From an uncultured Blastocatellia bacterium (GTDB lineage Bacteria > Acidobacteriota > Blastocatellia > Pyrinomonadales > Pyrinomonadaceae), in NCBI GenBank assembly GCA_946480785.1, contig CAMLLD010000005.1, positions 1-64,000 of the forward strand: DNA of 64,000 bases, written 5' to 3'. Each line of letters opens with the position of its first letter. The first letter of the stretch is position 1. Both the position numbers and the translations under genes were made by a program. Positions 34,924 through 44,428 of the stretch are shown here, piece by piece. The notes below the pieces were generated by a model, which saw nothing but the letters and a program-made list of their open reading frames with translations, was not told the origin of the DNA and searched no databases.

Positions 34924-37900
34924 ATGCCCAATCTGCTCGACGCTATCAAAGAACGCATCGTCGTCTTCGACGGCGCAATGGGGACTAACATCCAGGTCCA
35001 GAACCTGACGCTCGACGACTTCGGTGGACCACGCTTCGAAGGCTGTAATGAAAACCTGCTCGTGACTCGACCCGACGCCGTGGAAAACGTGCACACCGCG
35101 TTTCTCGACACCGGCTGCGACGTGATCGAGACGAACTCGTTCAACGGCACGCCCTTCGACTTCGCCGAATACGGTATCGCCGACAAAGCGTACGAGATGA
35201 ACGTGCGCGCCGCGCAACTCGCCAAGCGCATCGCCAACGATTATTCGACCAAAGACAAACCACGCTGGGTGGCCGGCTCGATGGGCCCGGGAAGAAAACT
35301 CCCGACACTCGGCCAGGTCTCATTCAAAGATCTACGCGACGCTTACATGGTCCAGGCGCGCGGTCTGCTCGACGGTGGCGCCGACATGCTAATAGTCGAG
35401 ACGTGCCAGGATCTCCTGCAAACGAAGGCCGCCCTCGGCGCGATCTTTTCGGTGTTTGAAGAGAAGCACGTGCGTGTGCCCGTCATCGCGCAAGTCACGA
35501 TCGAAACATTCGGTACGATGCTCAACGGCACCGAGATCGCGGCCGCGGTGACTGCGCTCACGCCGTTTCCCATCGACGTCATCGGCATGAATTGCGGCAC
35601 CGGTCCCAAACACATGACCGAGAGCATCCGCTACATCTGCGAAAACGCGCTGCTGCCCGTGTCAGTCTTGCCGAACGCGGGTTTGCCGTCAGTCGTCGAG
35701 GGCAAGATGCACTACGACGAAACGCCGGAGACTTTCACGGCCCAACTGGTCCACTTCGCGAGCGACTTCGGCGTCAACATCGTCGGCGGTTGTTGCGGCA
35801 CGACGCCGGCGCACTTGCGCCAGGTCGTCGAAGCGATGAGTCGCATCACCCCGAAGCAACGCAACCCGAAGTTTGTTCCGGCAGCGTCGTCGATCTACAT
35901 CCAGCAGCCTTACGTGCAGGACGCTTCATTCCTGATCATCGGCGAGCGCGTCAATGCCAGCGGTTCGCGAAAAATGAAGGAGCTGCTGAACGCCGAAGAT
36001 TGGGACGGTCTGGTTAAGCTCGGCAGGGAACAGGAACAGGAAGGCGCGCACATCCTCGATGTGAACGTCGACTTCGTCGGCCGCGACGGCGAAGCCGACA
36101 TGCACGAGCTCGCGTCGCGTCTCGTGACGCAGGTCAAGATCCCGTTGATGTTCGACTCCACCGAGTGGCAGAAGATGGAAGCGGGCCTGCAACACGCGGG
36201 CGGCAAGTCGATCCTCAACTCCACGAACTACGAAGACGGCGTGCCGCGTTTTCTCAAGGTGATCGATCTCGCGAAGCGTTACGGCGCGAGCGTGGTGATC
36301 GGCACGATCGACGAAGAGGGCATGGCGCGCACCGCCGAAGGGAAGTTCAAGATCGCGAAGCGCGCTTACGAGCAGGCTACCCAGGAAAGCGGTCTGCCGG
36401 CGTCGGACATCTTCTTCGATCCGCTCGCGTTGCCGATCTCGACCGGTCTCGAAGCGGATCGCCGCAACGCACTCGAAACCATCGAAGGGATCAGACGGAT
36501 CAAGAGCGAGCTGCCCGGCGCTTTCACCCTCCTCGGCGTGTCGAATATTTCTTTCGGTCTCAGTCCCGCCGCGCGCGTCGTGTTGAATTCCGTGTTTCTA
36601 CATGATGCGGTCGAAGCCGGGCTCGACGCCGCCATCGTCAACGCCAGCAAGATCGAGCCGTTGAATCGTATCGGTGAAAAGGAGCTCGCCGTCGCGCGCG
36701 AGTTGATTTACGACCAGCGCAAGTTCGAAAACGACGTCTGCGTTTACGATCCGTTGACCGAGTTCACGAAACTCTTCGAAGGCGTGCAGGCGAAGACGGC
36801 GAAGAAGGCGTCGAAGGGCGAGACCGTTGAAGAACGTTTGAAGAACCACATCATCGACGGCGAAAAGATCGGTCTCGAAGACGAGCTGAAACTCGCGCTC
36901 GAAACACATCCCGCGCTCGACATCATCAACAACATCCTGCTCGACGGCATGAAAGTCGTCGGCGATCTTTTTGGCGCCGGGCAGATGCAGTTGCCGTTCG
37001 TGTTGCAGTCGGCGGAGGCGATGAAAGCGGCCGTAAAGTTTCTCGAGCCGTTCATGGAGAAGAAAGGCGGCGCGACTGCGAAGGGCACGCTGGTGCTGGC
37101 GACCGTGAAAGGCGACGTGCACGACATCGGCAAGAACCTCGTCGACATCATTCTCACGAACAACGGTTACAAGGTGCACAACCTCGGCATCAAGCAACCG
37201 ATCGAGGCGATTCTGCAAGCGTCTGCTGAGACGAATGCCGACGCGATCGGGATGAGCGGCTTGCTTGTGAAGTCGACGTTGATCATGAAAGACAACCTCG
37301 AGTTGATGAACGAGCGCGGCGTGAAAGTGCCGGTGATTCTCGGTGGCGCGGCGTTGACGCGGCGGTACGTGGAAGAGGATCTGAAGTCGCTGTATCACGG
37401 ACGGTTGTTTTACGCGCACGATGCGTTTGCGGGTTTGCGCACGATGGACCAACTGGTCGGGGCCACGGATCAGACGGATGAACACGGATCGGACCAACGG
37501 ACACCAGCTGTAGTCGAGGACGTCGAGGATTTAGTTGGTGAAGAGGCGAAGCTCGGCATTCGCAAAGCGGCGCGGCCGCGCGGCGCTGCCCCGAGTGGAA
37601 ACACGACGCACACGACGCGTTCGCTCGTGAATCCCGATGTGCCGATTCCCACGCCGCCGTTTTACGGTTCGCGCGTGGTTGATGACATCGCGCTCGAAGA
37701 CGTCTTTGCTTTTGTCAACGAAAACGCGTTGTTTAAAGGGCAATGGCAGTTCAAGCAGGGCAAGTTGCCGCCGACGCAGTATCAACTCATGGTGCACGAG
37801 CAGGTGCGGCCGATTTATGAAGAACTAAAAGCGCGATCGGAATTTGAACGGTTGCTTGTGCCGAAAGTCGTTTACGGATATTTCCGTTGCCAGTCGTCCG

Positions 37901-38436
37901 GTAATGATTTGATTGTTTACGATGAGAACCAGCGCGAACAGGTGCGGTTCACGTTCCCGCGGCAGCCGGCGAACAGGCATCTGTGTCTCGCAGACTTTTT
38001 TGCTTCGGAAGAGTCGGGACGAATGGACGTGGTCGGGTTTTCTCTCGTTACGGTTGGACGTCGAGCAAGCGAGTATGCGCACGAGTTGTTCAAGTCAGAC
38101 AAGTATGCGAACTATCTTTACTTTCACGGGTTGAGTGTTGAAGCGGCCGAGGCGCTCGCGGAGTTCTGGCACAAACGCATGCGTGAAGAGCTCGGGATCG
38201 CAGGCCATGATGCGAAGATGTTGTCGCGGCTGTTTCACCAGGAGTATCAGGGTTCGCGTTACAGCTTCGGCTACCCGGCGTGTCCGCGGCTCGAAGATCA
38301 GGAGAAGCTCTTCACACTGCTCGACCCCGGCCGCATCGACGTCAGCCTCTCGGAGGAATTTCAACTGGAGCCGGAACAGTCGACATCGGCTATCATTGTG
38401 CACCATCCGGAGGCGAAGTACTTCTCGATCGAGTGA
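34924..38436 (+). CDS. metH: Cobalamin-dependent methionine synthase
   Basis: MetH transfers the methyl of methyltetrahydrofolate to homocysteine via B12. The 1170-residue protein has all modules: homocysteine domain (GAMGTNIQVQ; zinc cysteines in GGCCGTTPAHL near 288), pterin domain (LIIGERVNASGSRKMKEL), cap domain, B12 domain with the cobalt-ligand motif DVHDIGKN (about 731), and the reactivation domain (C-terminal, RYSFGYPACPRLEDQ). It is slightly shorter than E. coli MetH (1227). The linker between B12 and reactivation domains contains TDQTDEHGSDQRT, encoded by a copy of a dispersed repeat (37470-37500). A SAM-II riboswitch precedes it. Confidence 0.97.
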   Translation: MPNLLDAIKERIVVFDGAMGTNIQVQNLTLDDFGGPRFEGCNENLLVTRPDAVENVHTAFLDTGCDVIETNSFNGTPFDFAEYGIADKAYEMNVRAAQLAKRIANDYSTKDKPRWVAGSMGPGRKLPTLGQVSFKDLRDAYMVQARGLLDGGADMLIVETCQDLLQTKAALGAIFSVFEEKHVRVPVIAQVTIETFGTMLNGTEIAAAVTALTPFPIDVIGMNCGTGPKHMTESIRYICENALLPVSVLPNAGLPSVVEGKMHYDETPETFTAQLVHFASDFGVNIVGGCCGTTPAHLRQVVEAMSRITPKQRNPKFVPAASSIYIQQPYVQDASFLIIGERVNASGSRKMKELLNAEDWDGLVKLGREQEQEGAHILDVNVDFVGRDGEADMHELASRLVTQVKIPLMFDSTEWQKMEAGLQHAGGKSILNSTNYEDGVPRFLKVIDLAKRYGASVVIGTIDEEGMARTAEGKFKIAKRAYEQATQESGLPASDIFFDPLALPISTGLEADRRNALETIEGIRRIKSELPGAFTLLGVSNISFGLSPAARVVLNSVFLHDAVEAGLDAAIVNASKIEPLNRIGEKELAVARELIYDQRKFENDVCVYDPLTEFTKLFEGVQAKTAKKASKGETVEERLKNHIIDGEKIGLEDELKLALETHPALDIINNILLDGMKVVGDLFGAGQMQLPFVLQSAEAMKAAVKFLEPFMEKKGGATAKGTLVLATVKGDVHDIGKNLVDIILTNNGYKVHNLGIKQPIEAILQASAETNADAIGMSGLLVKSTLIMKDNLELMNERGVKVPVILGGAALTRRYVEEDLKSLYHGRLFYAHDAFAGLRTMDQLVGATDQTDEHGSDQRTPAVVEDVEDLVGEEAKLGIRKAARPRGAAPSGNTTHTTRSLVNPDVPIPTPPFYGSRVVDDIALEDVFAFVNENALFKGQWQFKQGKLPPTQYQLMVHEQVRPIYEELKARSEFERLLVPKVVYGYFRCQSSGNDLIVYDENQREQVRFTFPRQPANRHLCLADFFASEESGRMDVVGFSLVTVGRRASEYAHELFKSDKYANYLYFHGLSVEAAEALAEFWHKRMREELGIAGHDAKMLSRLFHQEYQGSRYSFGYPACPRLEDQEKLFTLLDPGRIDVSLSEEFQLEPEQSTSAIIVHHPEAKYFSIE
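37470..37500. repeat. Dispersed GATGAACACGGAT repeat inside metH
   Basis: ACGGATCAGACGGATGAACA and the following CGGATCGGA match the copy at 6815-6838 at the 5' end of the CPBP gene. The copy is in frame in the inter-domain linker of MetH. Confidence 0.6.
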
Positions 38437-38455
38437 CTACTGCGGAGTTAGCGGC

Positions 38456-39352
38456 TTGGAAACTGTTGAGTCAAGTTTGGAGCATTCACAAGAACTAACA
38501 TCCGTCTCCCCACAGTCCACTACCGTCGTCCCCACCAAAGAAGAACTCGCCGCCCTCTCAGCATTCGAACGCTTCGCGTATCGACTCACGCGCCGGATGA
38601 ACCGAGGCGCGTGGAAACGTTTCTGGACGTGGTGCCAGAGCACGATGGGCGCGGGCTGGATCCATCTCTCCACTTACAACATCATGAACGTCTACGGCCT
38701 CGAACACATCGAGGCTGCGTCGCGCGAACGGCCGCTGTTGCTCGTCGCGAACCATCGTTCGTTCTTCGATATGTACGCCGTCTCAACGGTGCTCTTTTAC
38801 AAAACCACGTGGCGCAAACAGCTTTTCTTTCCCGTGCGCGGCCGCTTCTTTTACCAAAATCCGCTGGGACTCTTCGTGAATCTAGTCATGGGCTGGTGGT
38901 CCATGTATCCGCCGTTCTTCGCCACCGGCGACAATCCGATTCCCGAGAAACGAACGTTCGATAAATTCTCGTTTCGCGTGTTGACCGAGCTCGCGCGCAC
39001 CGGCCCCGGCAACGTCATCGGCTTTCATCCCGAAGGCACGCGCAACAAAGGCGACGATCCCTATTCGTTTCTGCGCGCGCAGCCCGGCGTCGGGAAGTTG
39101 ATCATGGACGCAAAGCCGCAGGTCATTCCCGTGTTCATTGCCGGGCTGTGCAACAGTCTGCCGCGCCAGGTCGCACGCAACTGGAACCGCGAAGACGTGA
39201 TTCGCATTCACTTCGGACCGCTCATCGATCTCAGCGAACACCTCAACAAACCCGATCGCTTGCGCACACACAAAGAGATCGCCGACGCAGTCATGGAAAA
39301 GATCGCCGCGCTCGCCGAACAAGACAAGGCAATCCACAGATTACGCAGATGA
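38456..39352 (+). CDS. PlsC-type 1-acyl-glycerol-3-phosphate acyltransferase family protein
   Basis: The ~298-residue protein has acyltransferase motif I NHRSFFDMY (HX4D), the motif III-like FHPEGTRNKGDD and a motif IV-like VIPVFIAGL. It would acylate lysophosphatidic acid or a related lipid at the inner membrane. The first in-frame candidate start not inside metH is TTG 38456; no ATG is available until inside the domain, so the start is uncertain. Its C-terminal AIHRLRR comes from a copy of the CAGATTACGCAGAT repeat. The stop overlaps the next start (ATGATG). Confidence 0.82.
   Translation: METVESSLEHSQELTSVSPQSTTVVPTKEELAALSAFERFAYRLTRRMNRGAWKRFWTWCQSTMGAGWIHLSTYNIMNVYGLEHIEAASRERPLLLVANHRSFFDMYAVSTVLFYKTTWRKQLFFPVRGRFFYQNPLGLFVNLVMGWWSMYPPFFATGDNPIPEKRTFDKFSFRVLTELARTGPGNVIGFHPEGTRNKGDDPYSFLRAQPGVGKLIMDAKPQVIPVFIAGLCNSLPRQVARNWNREDVIRIHFGPLIDLSEHLNKPDRLRTHKEIADAVMEKIAALAEQDKAIHRLRR
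39330..39350. repeat. Dispersed CACAGATTACGCAGAT repeat at a gene junction
   Basis: AATCCACAGATTACGCAGAT repeats the arms seen at 17059-17104. It supplies the last codons of the acyltransferase and abuts the start of the lipid kinase gene. Confidence 0.6.
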
Positions 39353-40293
39353 TGCCCTTAGTGATCGTTAACCCATCGTCGGCAAGCGGCAGCACGGGCG
39401 CCGCATGGCCCGGCGTGGCGAGCGATCTGCGCGCGGAGTTCGGCGCGTTTCAAATTGCTTTCACAAAGGTGCGCGGCGACGCGTCGTCAATCGCCGCTGA
39501 CGCCGCACGCAAAGGAACGAAACTGATCATCGCGTGTGGTGGCGACGGCACGATCTCGGAAGTCGCGAACGGAATTCTTTCTTCGGGCAAGGACGCGGAA
39601 CTCGGCATACTGCCGAGCGGCACCGGCGGCGACTTCCGCCGCTCGCTCGAAATTCCGGCGCAAAGCCGTGCTGCCGCGCGCATCCTGCGCGAAGGACGCA
39701 CGCGCCGCATCGACGCGGGCCGCGTTTCGTTCGTCGATCACCACGGCGGCGAAGCGATGCGTTACTTCGTCGGCGTCGCGTCGTGCGGCATGAGCACGAA
39801 GGTGATCGAGCGCGTGAAAGCCGGCGGTCCCGGCTGGTTACCGGCGAGTACGCCGAAGTGGCTCGGCGGCCGCATCTCGTTTGGCGCATCTCTGCTGCAA
39901 ACAGCCATGCGCAGCGAAGCGACGCGTTTGCTCGTGCAACTCGACGACTCCCACGAACGACAGCTTTTCGTCACGAACCTCTGCGTCGCGAACGCGCGTT
40001 ACTTCGGCGGCGGGATGAAGATCGCGCCGGAAGCAAAACTCACCGACGGAAAGTTTGACGTGGTCGGCGTCGGCGATCTCGGCGCGCTGAAGCTCTTAAC
40101 GAGCGCGCCGCGAGTCTACTTCGGTTCGCACCTCTCGCTGCCGGAAGTCAGCCACGGATTAGCGCGAAAGGTAACGGTGCGGCCCGCCGAACGCGACGCG
40201 CAAATAGATCTGGAAGTCGACGGCGAACTTCCAGGAAGACTGCCCGCCACGTTCCAGATCATTCCCGCCGCCCTCCGCGTCCGCTGCCTGTGA
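39349..40293 (+). CDS. Diacylglycerol kinase / YegS-like lipid kinase
   Basis: The 314-residue protein has the DAGK catalytic domain: LVIVNPSSASGSTG, the nucleotide-binding IIACGGDGTISEVANGIL and LGILPSGTGGDFRRSL, and a second beta domain (CVANARYFGGGMKIAPEAKL). It phosphorylates diacylglycerol or another lipid alcohol. The frame opens far upstream but those codons are antisense-like; ATG 39349 overlaps the acyltransferase stop. Together the two genes suggest phospholipid recycling. Confidence 0.9.
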   Translation: MMPLVIVNPSSASGSTGAAWPGVASDLRAEFGAFQIAFTKVRGDASSIAADAARKGTKLIIACGGDGTISEVANGILSSGKDAELGILPSGTGGDFRRSLEIPAQSRAAARILREGRTRRIDAGRVSFVDHHGGEAMRYFVGVASCGMSTKVIERVKAGGPGWLPASTPKWLGGRISFGASLLQTAMRSEATRLLVQLDDSHERQLFVTNLCVANARYFGGGMKIAPEAKLTDGKFDVVGVGDLGALKLLTSAPRVYFGSHLSLPEVSHGLARKVTVRPAERDAQIDLEVDGELPGRLPATFQIIPAALRVRCL

Positions 40294-40353
40294 CCACCTG
40301 ATTTAGATTTTTCTTTGCGCGCTTCATTAAAAAATTTATGATGGCCTCAGGCC

Positions 40354-40707
40354 ATGGATGAACGACGATCTAAACCCCGGTTGAGCGTGCGGCTCGACGC
40401 GGTTTGGCAAGCCGAAGACGAACGCCACTCTGCCCGCGTCACCGATCTTTCCGAAGGAGGTTGCTATCTCGACACGGTTGGTGAAGTGATGGTCGGCGAG
40501 ATCGTCGCTTTCCGCGTCCTGCTGCCTGACGACGAGTGGCTTTATCTCGAAGGCGAAGTGCGGCACCATCGTCACGGCTTCGGATTTGGTGTGCAGTTTG
40601 TCGACTTAAACGAGGAACAGACGCAGAATTTGCAACGTCTGCTGGAAATCGCGCGCGCGGCTGGACCAGACGCCCCCGTGATTTCAGCGGATCTCGTCGA
40701 AGATTAG
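40354..40707 (+). CDS. PilZ domain protein
   Basis: The 117-residue single-domain protein has the c-di-GMP binding motif RRSKPRLS (RxxxR) and DLSEGGCYL (D/NxSxxG), followed by the PilZ barrel. It would bind cyclic di-GMP and act on motility or exopolysaccharide. An in-frame ATG 12 bases earlier is absent; the chosen ATG follows an AT-rich gap (40294-40353). Confidence 0.9.
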   Translation: MDERRSKPRLSVRLDAVWQAEDERHSARVTDLSEGGCYLDTVGEVMVGEIVAFRVLLPDDEWLYLEGEVRHHRHGFGFGVQFVDLNEEQTQNLQRLLEIARAAGPDAPVISADLVED

Positions 40708-40743
40708 GCAGCCCAGGGCCTCACGTCAGCGCAAACACAGCTA

Positions 40744-41874
40744 ATGGCGATTCAAGGTACTTTGCAGACAATGAGCCTGACCGACCTGCTGCAGTTTTTG
40801 GCGGCGGGAAGGAAATCGGGAACGCTCAAGTTCGATCGCGGCAAGATCACGAAGCAGGTCTATTTCAAGAACGGCCTGATCGTCGGTTCGAAGTCAAACG
40901 ATCCGCGCGAGTACCTGGGCCAGGTGCTGTTGCACTACGGCAAAGTCAACGACGCACAACTCAAAGCGGCGCGTGAAGCGCAACGCAGCTCGGGCGCGAA
41001 ACTCGGTGAAGTGCTCGTCGCGCAGGGTTTCTTAACCGAAAACGAAGTGCTCGAGATCCTGAAGACGCGCACGCTGGACGCGATCTACGACCTGTTCATG
41101 TGGAACGAAGGCGAGTTTGAGTTCTACGACGACGAACCACTGCCCGACGATCTGCTGCTCATCGAAGTCGAACCGACGAACGTGATCATGGAAGGCATTT
41201 ACCGCATCGACGAGCTTGCGCGTTATCAAACGCTCGTGCCTTCGGATCGTGCACTGCTGGAGCTCGCTTCGGGTTGGACCTCATCCCTCGCGAAACTCGG
41301 CAAGGAGTTTCATCAGATACTGTTTCTGATCGAGAAGCGCATGTCGGTCGCGGAGATCTGTTACCACATGCACGCGTCCGCCTTTCATGTTTACGGCCAG
41401 CTCTACACGTTGATTAGCGAGGGCATCGTACGCGTGAGCGGTGAGAAAGCGGAGGACGCCTCGGCGCCGGAGGTTGACATCGAAGACCTGCCGGAGAGCG
41501 TGACGGAGATGGTCTGGTCCGCCGAACGCAAACTCGAGAGCGATCCGGAAAAGGCATTGCAGATCATTCACGAAGCGTTGCAGCAACAGCCCAACAATCC
41601 CGAAGCGCAGGCGTTGTTGCCCACCGCGGAAGAGAAGTACGTCAAACACGTCTACGCGACGAGTGGTCTAACGCCGCGCTCGGTACCGCAGTTGCGCATC
41701 TCGCCGGCCGAGATGACGGACCTGCAAATCGATCCGCAGGAAGGTTTCGTATTGTCGCGCATCAACGGCGCGTGGGACATCCAGTCGATCCTCTCAATCT
41801 GTCCCTTTCGCGAGGCTGACTGCCTGCGCATGATCAAGAAGCTGCGGGAACGCGGCGTGATCGCGTTTGAGTAA
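40744..41874 (+). CDS. DUF4388 (PATAN-like) protein
   Basis: The 376-residue protein starts with a DUF4388 domain (IQGTLQTMSLTDLLQFLAAG, SGTLKFDRGKITKQVYFKNG), then a helical region that resembles the GspE N-terminal fold (LGEVLVAQGFLTENEVLEIL), another DUF4388-like unit and C-terminal tetratrico-like helices (ALQIIHEALQQQPNNPEAQA). Proteins of this type occur with gliding or two-component systems and are thought to be scaffolds. It follows PilZ by 36 bases. The 3' end overlaps the convergent methyltransferase by 81 bases. Confidence 0.82.
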   Translation: MAIQGTLQTMSLTDLLQFLAAGRKSGTLKFDRGKITKQVYFKNGLIVGSKSNDPREYLGQVLLHYGKVNDAQLKAAREAQRSSGAKLGEVLVAQGFLTENEVLEILKTRTLDAIYDLFMWNEGEFEFYDDEPLPDDLLLIEVEPTNVIMEGIYRIDELARYQTLVPSDRALLELASGWTSSLAKLGKEFHQILFLIEKRMSVAEICYHMHASAFHVYGQLYTLISEGIVRVSGEKAEDASAPEVDIEDLPESVTEMVWSAERKLESDPEKALQIIHEALQQQPNNPEAQALLPTAEEKYVKHVYATSGLTPRSVPQLRISPAEMTDLQIDPQEGFVLSRINGAWDIQSILSICPFREADCLRMIKKLRERGVIAFE

Positions 41875-42492
41875 GCGGCTGTCCGCGTAATCGTTGGCTT
41901 GCAAAACAAAGAAGCGGCGCGCGACCGGATGCGCGAGGTTGCGCCACCGCGACAAAGGGCGCTCCGTTAAGATTTCAAAGCCCGCGAGATTGAATGTCTT
42001 GCGCCAGCCGTGTGCATGTTGAAACGTGCATGGCCCCGTGCGGCCGCGCCACTGGCGATCATGCGTCCAGCACACGATGCGATCCCACCACAGCGACGGA
42101 ATGTCTTCGTAAATGATCGCCAGACCACCGTCGCGTAAAACTCGGCTCACTTCGTTCAGCACCAGACGCGGATCGTGCGCGTGATGCAGCACGTAACAAA
42201 GCAGCACCGCGTCGAAACTCTGATCGCGCACCGGAAAATGGCGACCGTCATAAGGCAGATACTTGATCTGCGCCGCGGTGCTGTCGCCGACGTCCAGACC
42301 GACAACGGGTTTACCCAACAGACTGCTGAGATGATGCGCGATGAAACCATTGCCGCAACCGACGTCGAGCACATCAGCCCACGGCGGCAACACACGCGCT
42401 ACTTCGAGCGCCATATCGTACGCGCGGCCGACTTTGCGCCGTCTTCGCATGCGCCGGTAGCGGCGTTTGATAGTGGTCAGTAGCTTGGTCAC
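41794..42492 (-). CDS. SAM-dependent class I methyltransferase
   Basis: The core has SAM motif VLDVGCGNGFIAHHLS, the acidic end of strand two (VVGLDVGDS), and FDAVLLCYVLHHAHDPRLVL then VLRDGGLAIIYEDIPS. Substrate unknown. The open frame extends to 42648, but that ATG lies within a terminator hairpin for the upstream gene. GTG 42492 (VTKLLTTIKRRY) is preferred, giving about 232 residues; start uncertainty remains. A basic N-terminus (RRYRRMRRRRKV) precedes the fold. Confidence 0.82.
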   Translation of the reverse strand: MTKLLTTIKRRYRRMRRRRKVGRAYDMALEVARVLPPWADVLDVGCGNGFIAHHLSSLLGKPVVGLDVGDSTAAQIKYLPYDGRHFPVRDQSFDAVLLCYVLHHAHDPRLVLNEVSRVLRDGGLAIIYEDIPSLWWDRIVCWTHDRQWRGRTGPCTFQHAHGWRKTFNLAGFEILTERPLSRWRNLAHPVARRFFVLQANDYADSRLLKRDHAAFPQLLDHAQAVSLAKGTD

Positions 42493-42607
42493 GCTCGCGC
42501 TTTTGCAACGACAGTGCCTCAACAGTTTGCTTGAAAATTCGCGCTGCGCGGCGTGGGCCACTGCAAAGAATGACCGACACGTGGCAGCGTAGCGCGCTGA
42601 ATCATGA

Positions 42608-42641
42608 GGTAAATGAAACGGCCCGGCGCGAACGCCGGGCC
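42608..42641 (-). terminator. Intrinsic terminator of the S74 gene
   Basis: Read on the minus strand: GGCCCGGCG, loop TTCG, CGCCGGGCC (42641-42620), a perfect 9-bp stem followed by GTTTCATTT. It lies 30 bases after the S74 protein stop (42671). Confidence 0.75.
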
Positions 42642-42670
42642 TCGTCACATCAACTCGTGGTTAGCAGATC

Positions 42671-44428
42671 TTATCTGCGCCTTCTTGTTCTCGTCGCGCG
42701 AAGTTGTTGAATCTCTTTCTTCAACTCTTCGATCTGACGTTGCTGTTCCTGAATCGCATTCACCATACTCCACAGAATCGGATCGCTGTTGACCATCAGG
42801 TATCCTGCCGCGTTCGCGTTTACGGCCTCCGGAATAACCTTCTGCACCGCTTGCGCGCTGAACCCGATGTACTCTCGGTCCGACTTGATTCCCACCGGAT
42901 TGTCTCGTCGATATTCATAACGCAGTGGCCGCAATTGCATGACCGCGTTGAGGCCGGTGCGAAACTGTCCCTTGATGACCTTCAAGCGCTCGTCCGAAAA
43001 CGTCTGCCACGATCCGCCACCGACTTTGCTCGCGTCGCCGTTGACTGAAAGCGTCTGGTCCGGTGCGGTCGTGCCGATGCCCACTCGGCCGGTGTTACTG
43101 ACATCGAAGAACACGTTCTTCAACGACGTGCCATTGAAATAACCAAGCCGCAGGTATTCGGTCGCCTGGTTTGCGCTCACAAACCCATATTCCGTTTGCG
43201 CGCCGTCACTCGAGGAAATCTGGATCGCGTTCGTCGTGCCGGCGTCATTGCCGCCGAAGATGAACATCTTGGCGCCGGTCGGACTCGCGGTGCCGATACC
43301 CACGTTCCCACTCGCGGCGATGTCGATACTACTGGTCGGTGCGCCGGGACGAATACGGAACGGCAAGCGGGAACCACTCGTCACATCGCGCACGAAGAAG
43401 TTTGCTTCGTTGCCGGCCACGTCCCACGTCTGCGCGGTGAAGCCGCCCGTGTTGTTCTGCTCGAGTCGAATTGCAGGCGTGTCGCTCGTATTGGCGTGCA
43501 TGTCCAAAACGGGAGTGGCGGTTCTGAATCCTACTTTACCCGTGCTGGCAACTCTGAGGGAATTGGCAGGCGCTCCCGCATCAACTTCGAAAACGATCGT
43601 TCCGGTTTCAGAGTTACCGGTCGTACCCTGGTCCACGAAACTCAGAAAATTCCCGCCGCCGCTGCCCGAAGCATTGGCTCGTATTTGCCAGTTGTTGGCG
43701 GGGAACCCGGCAGAGGTACTGGTGTCGTCAAACTGAATACGCGTGTTGTTCTCCTTCACGCGGATCGTGTCGAAACCAAAATCTTCGTTGTTAACGCAAT
43801 CGAGACCGGCGCAGATACTGCCCTGAACGATCAGGTCGTCAGGAATGACCTGATCGAACAGCAGCGCCGGGTGATTCCGCCGGACTGCGTACTCCACGCG
43901 CCCTGAAGTTGCTTTCGGAAAACGCGGCGGTTGGAGCAGGTTCACTTTGGCCGAGCGCTGGCTTTCCGAAGCTCCAGCGACCACGACTGAACCATTCACC
44001 ACCGCGAAAGCGCCCGCTTGGACAAGCGGCTGCGACGGCAGGAGTCCGCGCTTGCGGAAATCGCGCACCACTTCGTCTGAATTTCCTTTTTCGCGAGACT
44101 TGGCCAAAGCCTCTTTCACGTCTGGTCCAATTACCGGTGTCACGCGCAGCTCGTAGGTATACTGCCCGTCAGCTAAGTCCTTGATCTTAAATTCGGGGGC
44201 GTTGCCGTTCTTAAACTCTTTCGTGATGACCTGGCCGTCGGGGGCAGCGACTGTAAGCGTCACTGCGGCATGTGGTGCTTTCACGTCGAACCTGACACCC
44301 GAACCTACTGAAGTAATGGTCGCAAATTGATTTCTGTCGTCTGTTGATTGCGCGAACACAACAGAAGACAGGCAGAGAACTACAAAGAGCGTCCACAGAA
44401 TGGAGGGGAAACGTTTTGAGTTTTTCAT
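42671..44428 (-). CDS. Secreted protein with C-terminal S74 (intramolecular chaperone) domain
   Basis: The 585-residue protein has a signal peptide (WTLFVVLCLSSVVFAQ), a beta-rich passenger with repeats of GNVGIGTASPTG/GRVGIGTTAPDQTL type (typical of trimeric tail-fibre shafts), then a C-terminal S74 domain. It starts at SDERLKVIKGQFRTGLNAVM, whose SDxRLK holds the autocleavage dyad, and ends in a coiled coil (NAIQEQQRQIEELKKEIQQL) that drives trimerisation. In phage tailspikes the domain folds the trimer and cleaves itself off. No other phage gene is near. ATG 44428 (MKNSKRF) has GGAAAGG upstream. Confidence 0.88.
   Translation of the reverse strand: MKNSKRFPSILWTLFVVLCLSSVVFAQSTDDRNQFATITSVGSGVRFDVKAPHAAVTLTVAAPDGQVITKEFKNGNAPEFKIKDLADGQYTYELRVTPVIGPDVKEALAKSREKGNSDEVVRDFRKRGLLPSQPLVQAGAFAVVNGSVVVAGASESQRSAKVNLLQPPRFPKATSGRVEYAVRRNHPALLFDQVIPDDLIVQGSICAGLDCVNNEDFGFDTIRVKENNTRIQFDDTSTSAGFPANNWQIRANASGSGGGNFLSFVDQGTTGNSETGTIVFEVDAGAPANSLRVASTGKVGFRTATPVLDMHANTSDTPAIRLEQNNTGGFTAQTWDVAGNEANFFVRDVTSGSRLPFRIRPGAPTSSIDIAASGNVGIGTASPTGAKMFIFGGNDAGTTNAIQISSSDGAQTEYGFVSANQATEYLRLGYFNGTSLKNVFFDVSNTGRVGIGTTAPDQTLSVNGDASKVGGGSWQTFSDERLKVIKGQFRTGLNAVMQLRPLRYEYRRDNPVGIKSDREYIGFSAQAVQKVIPEAVNANAAGYLMVNSDPILWSMVNAIQEQQRQIEELKKEIQQLRATRTRRRR

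Noticed and set aside
42493..42648. Upstream start for the methyltransferase
   Set aside because: The ATG at 42648 falls within the terminator hairpin of the S74 gene and the extra residues are not fold-like.
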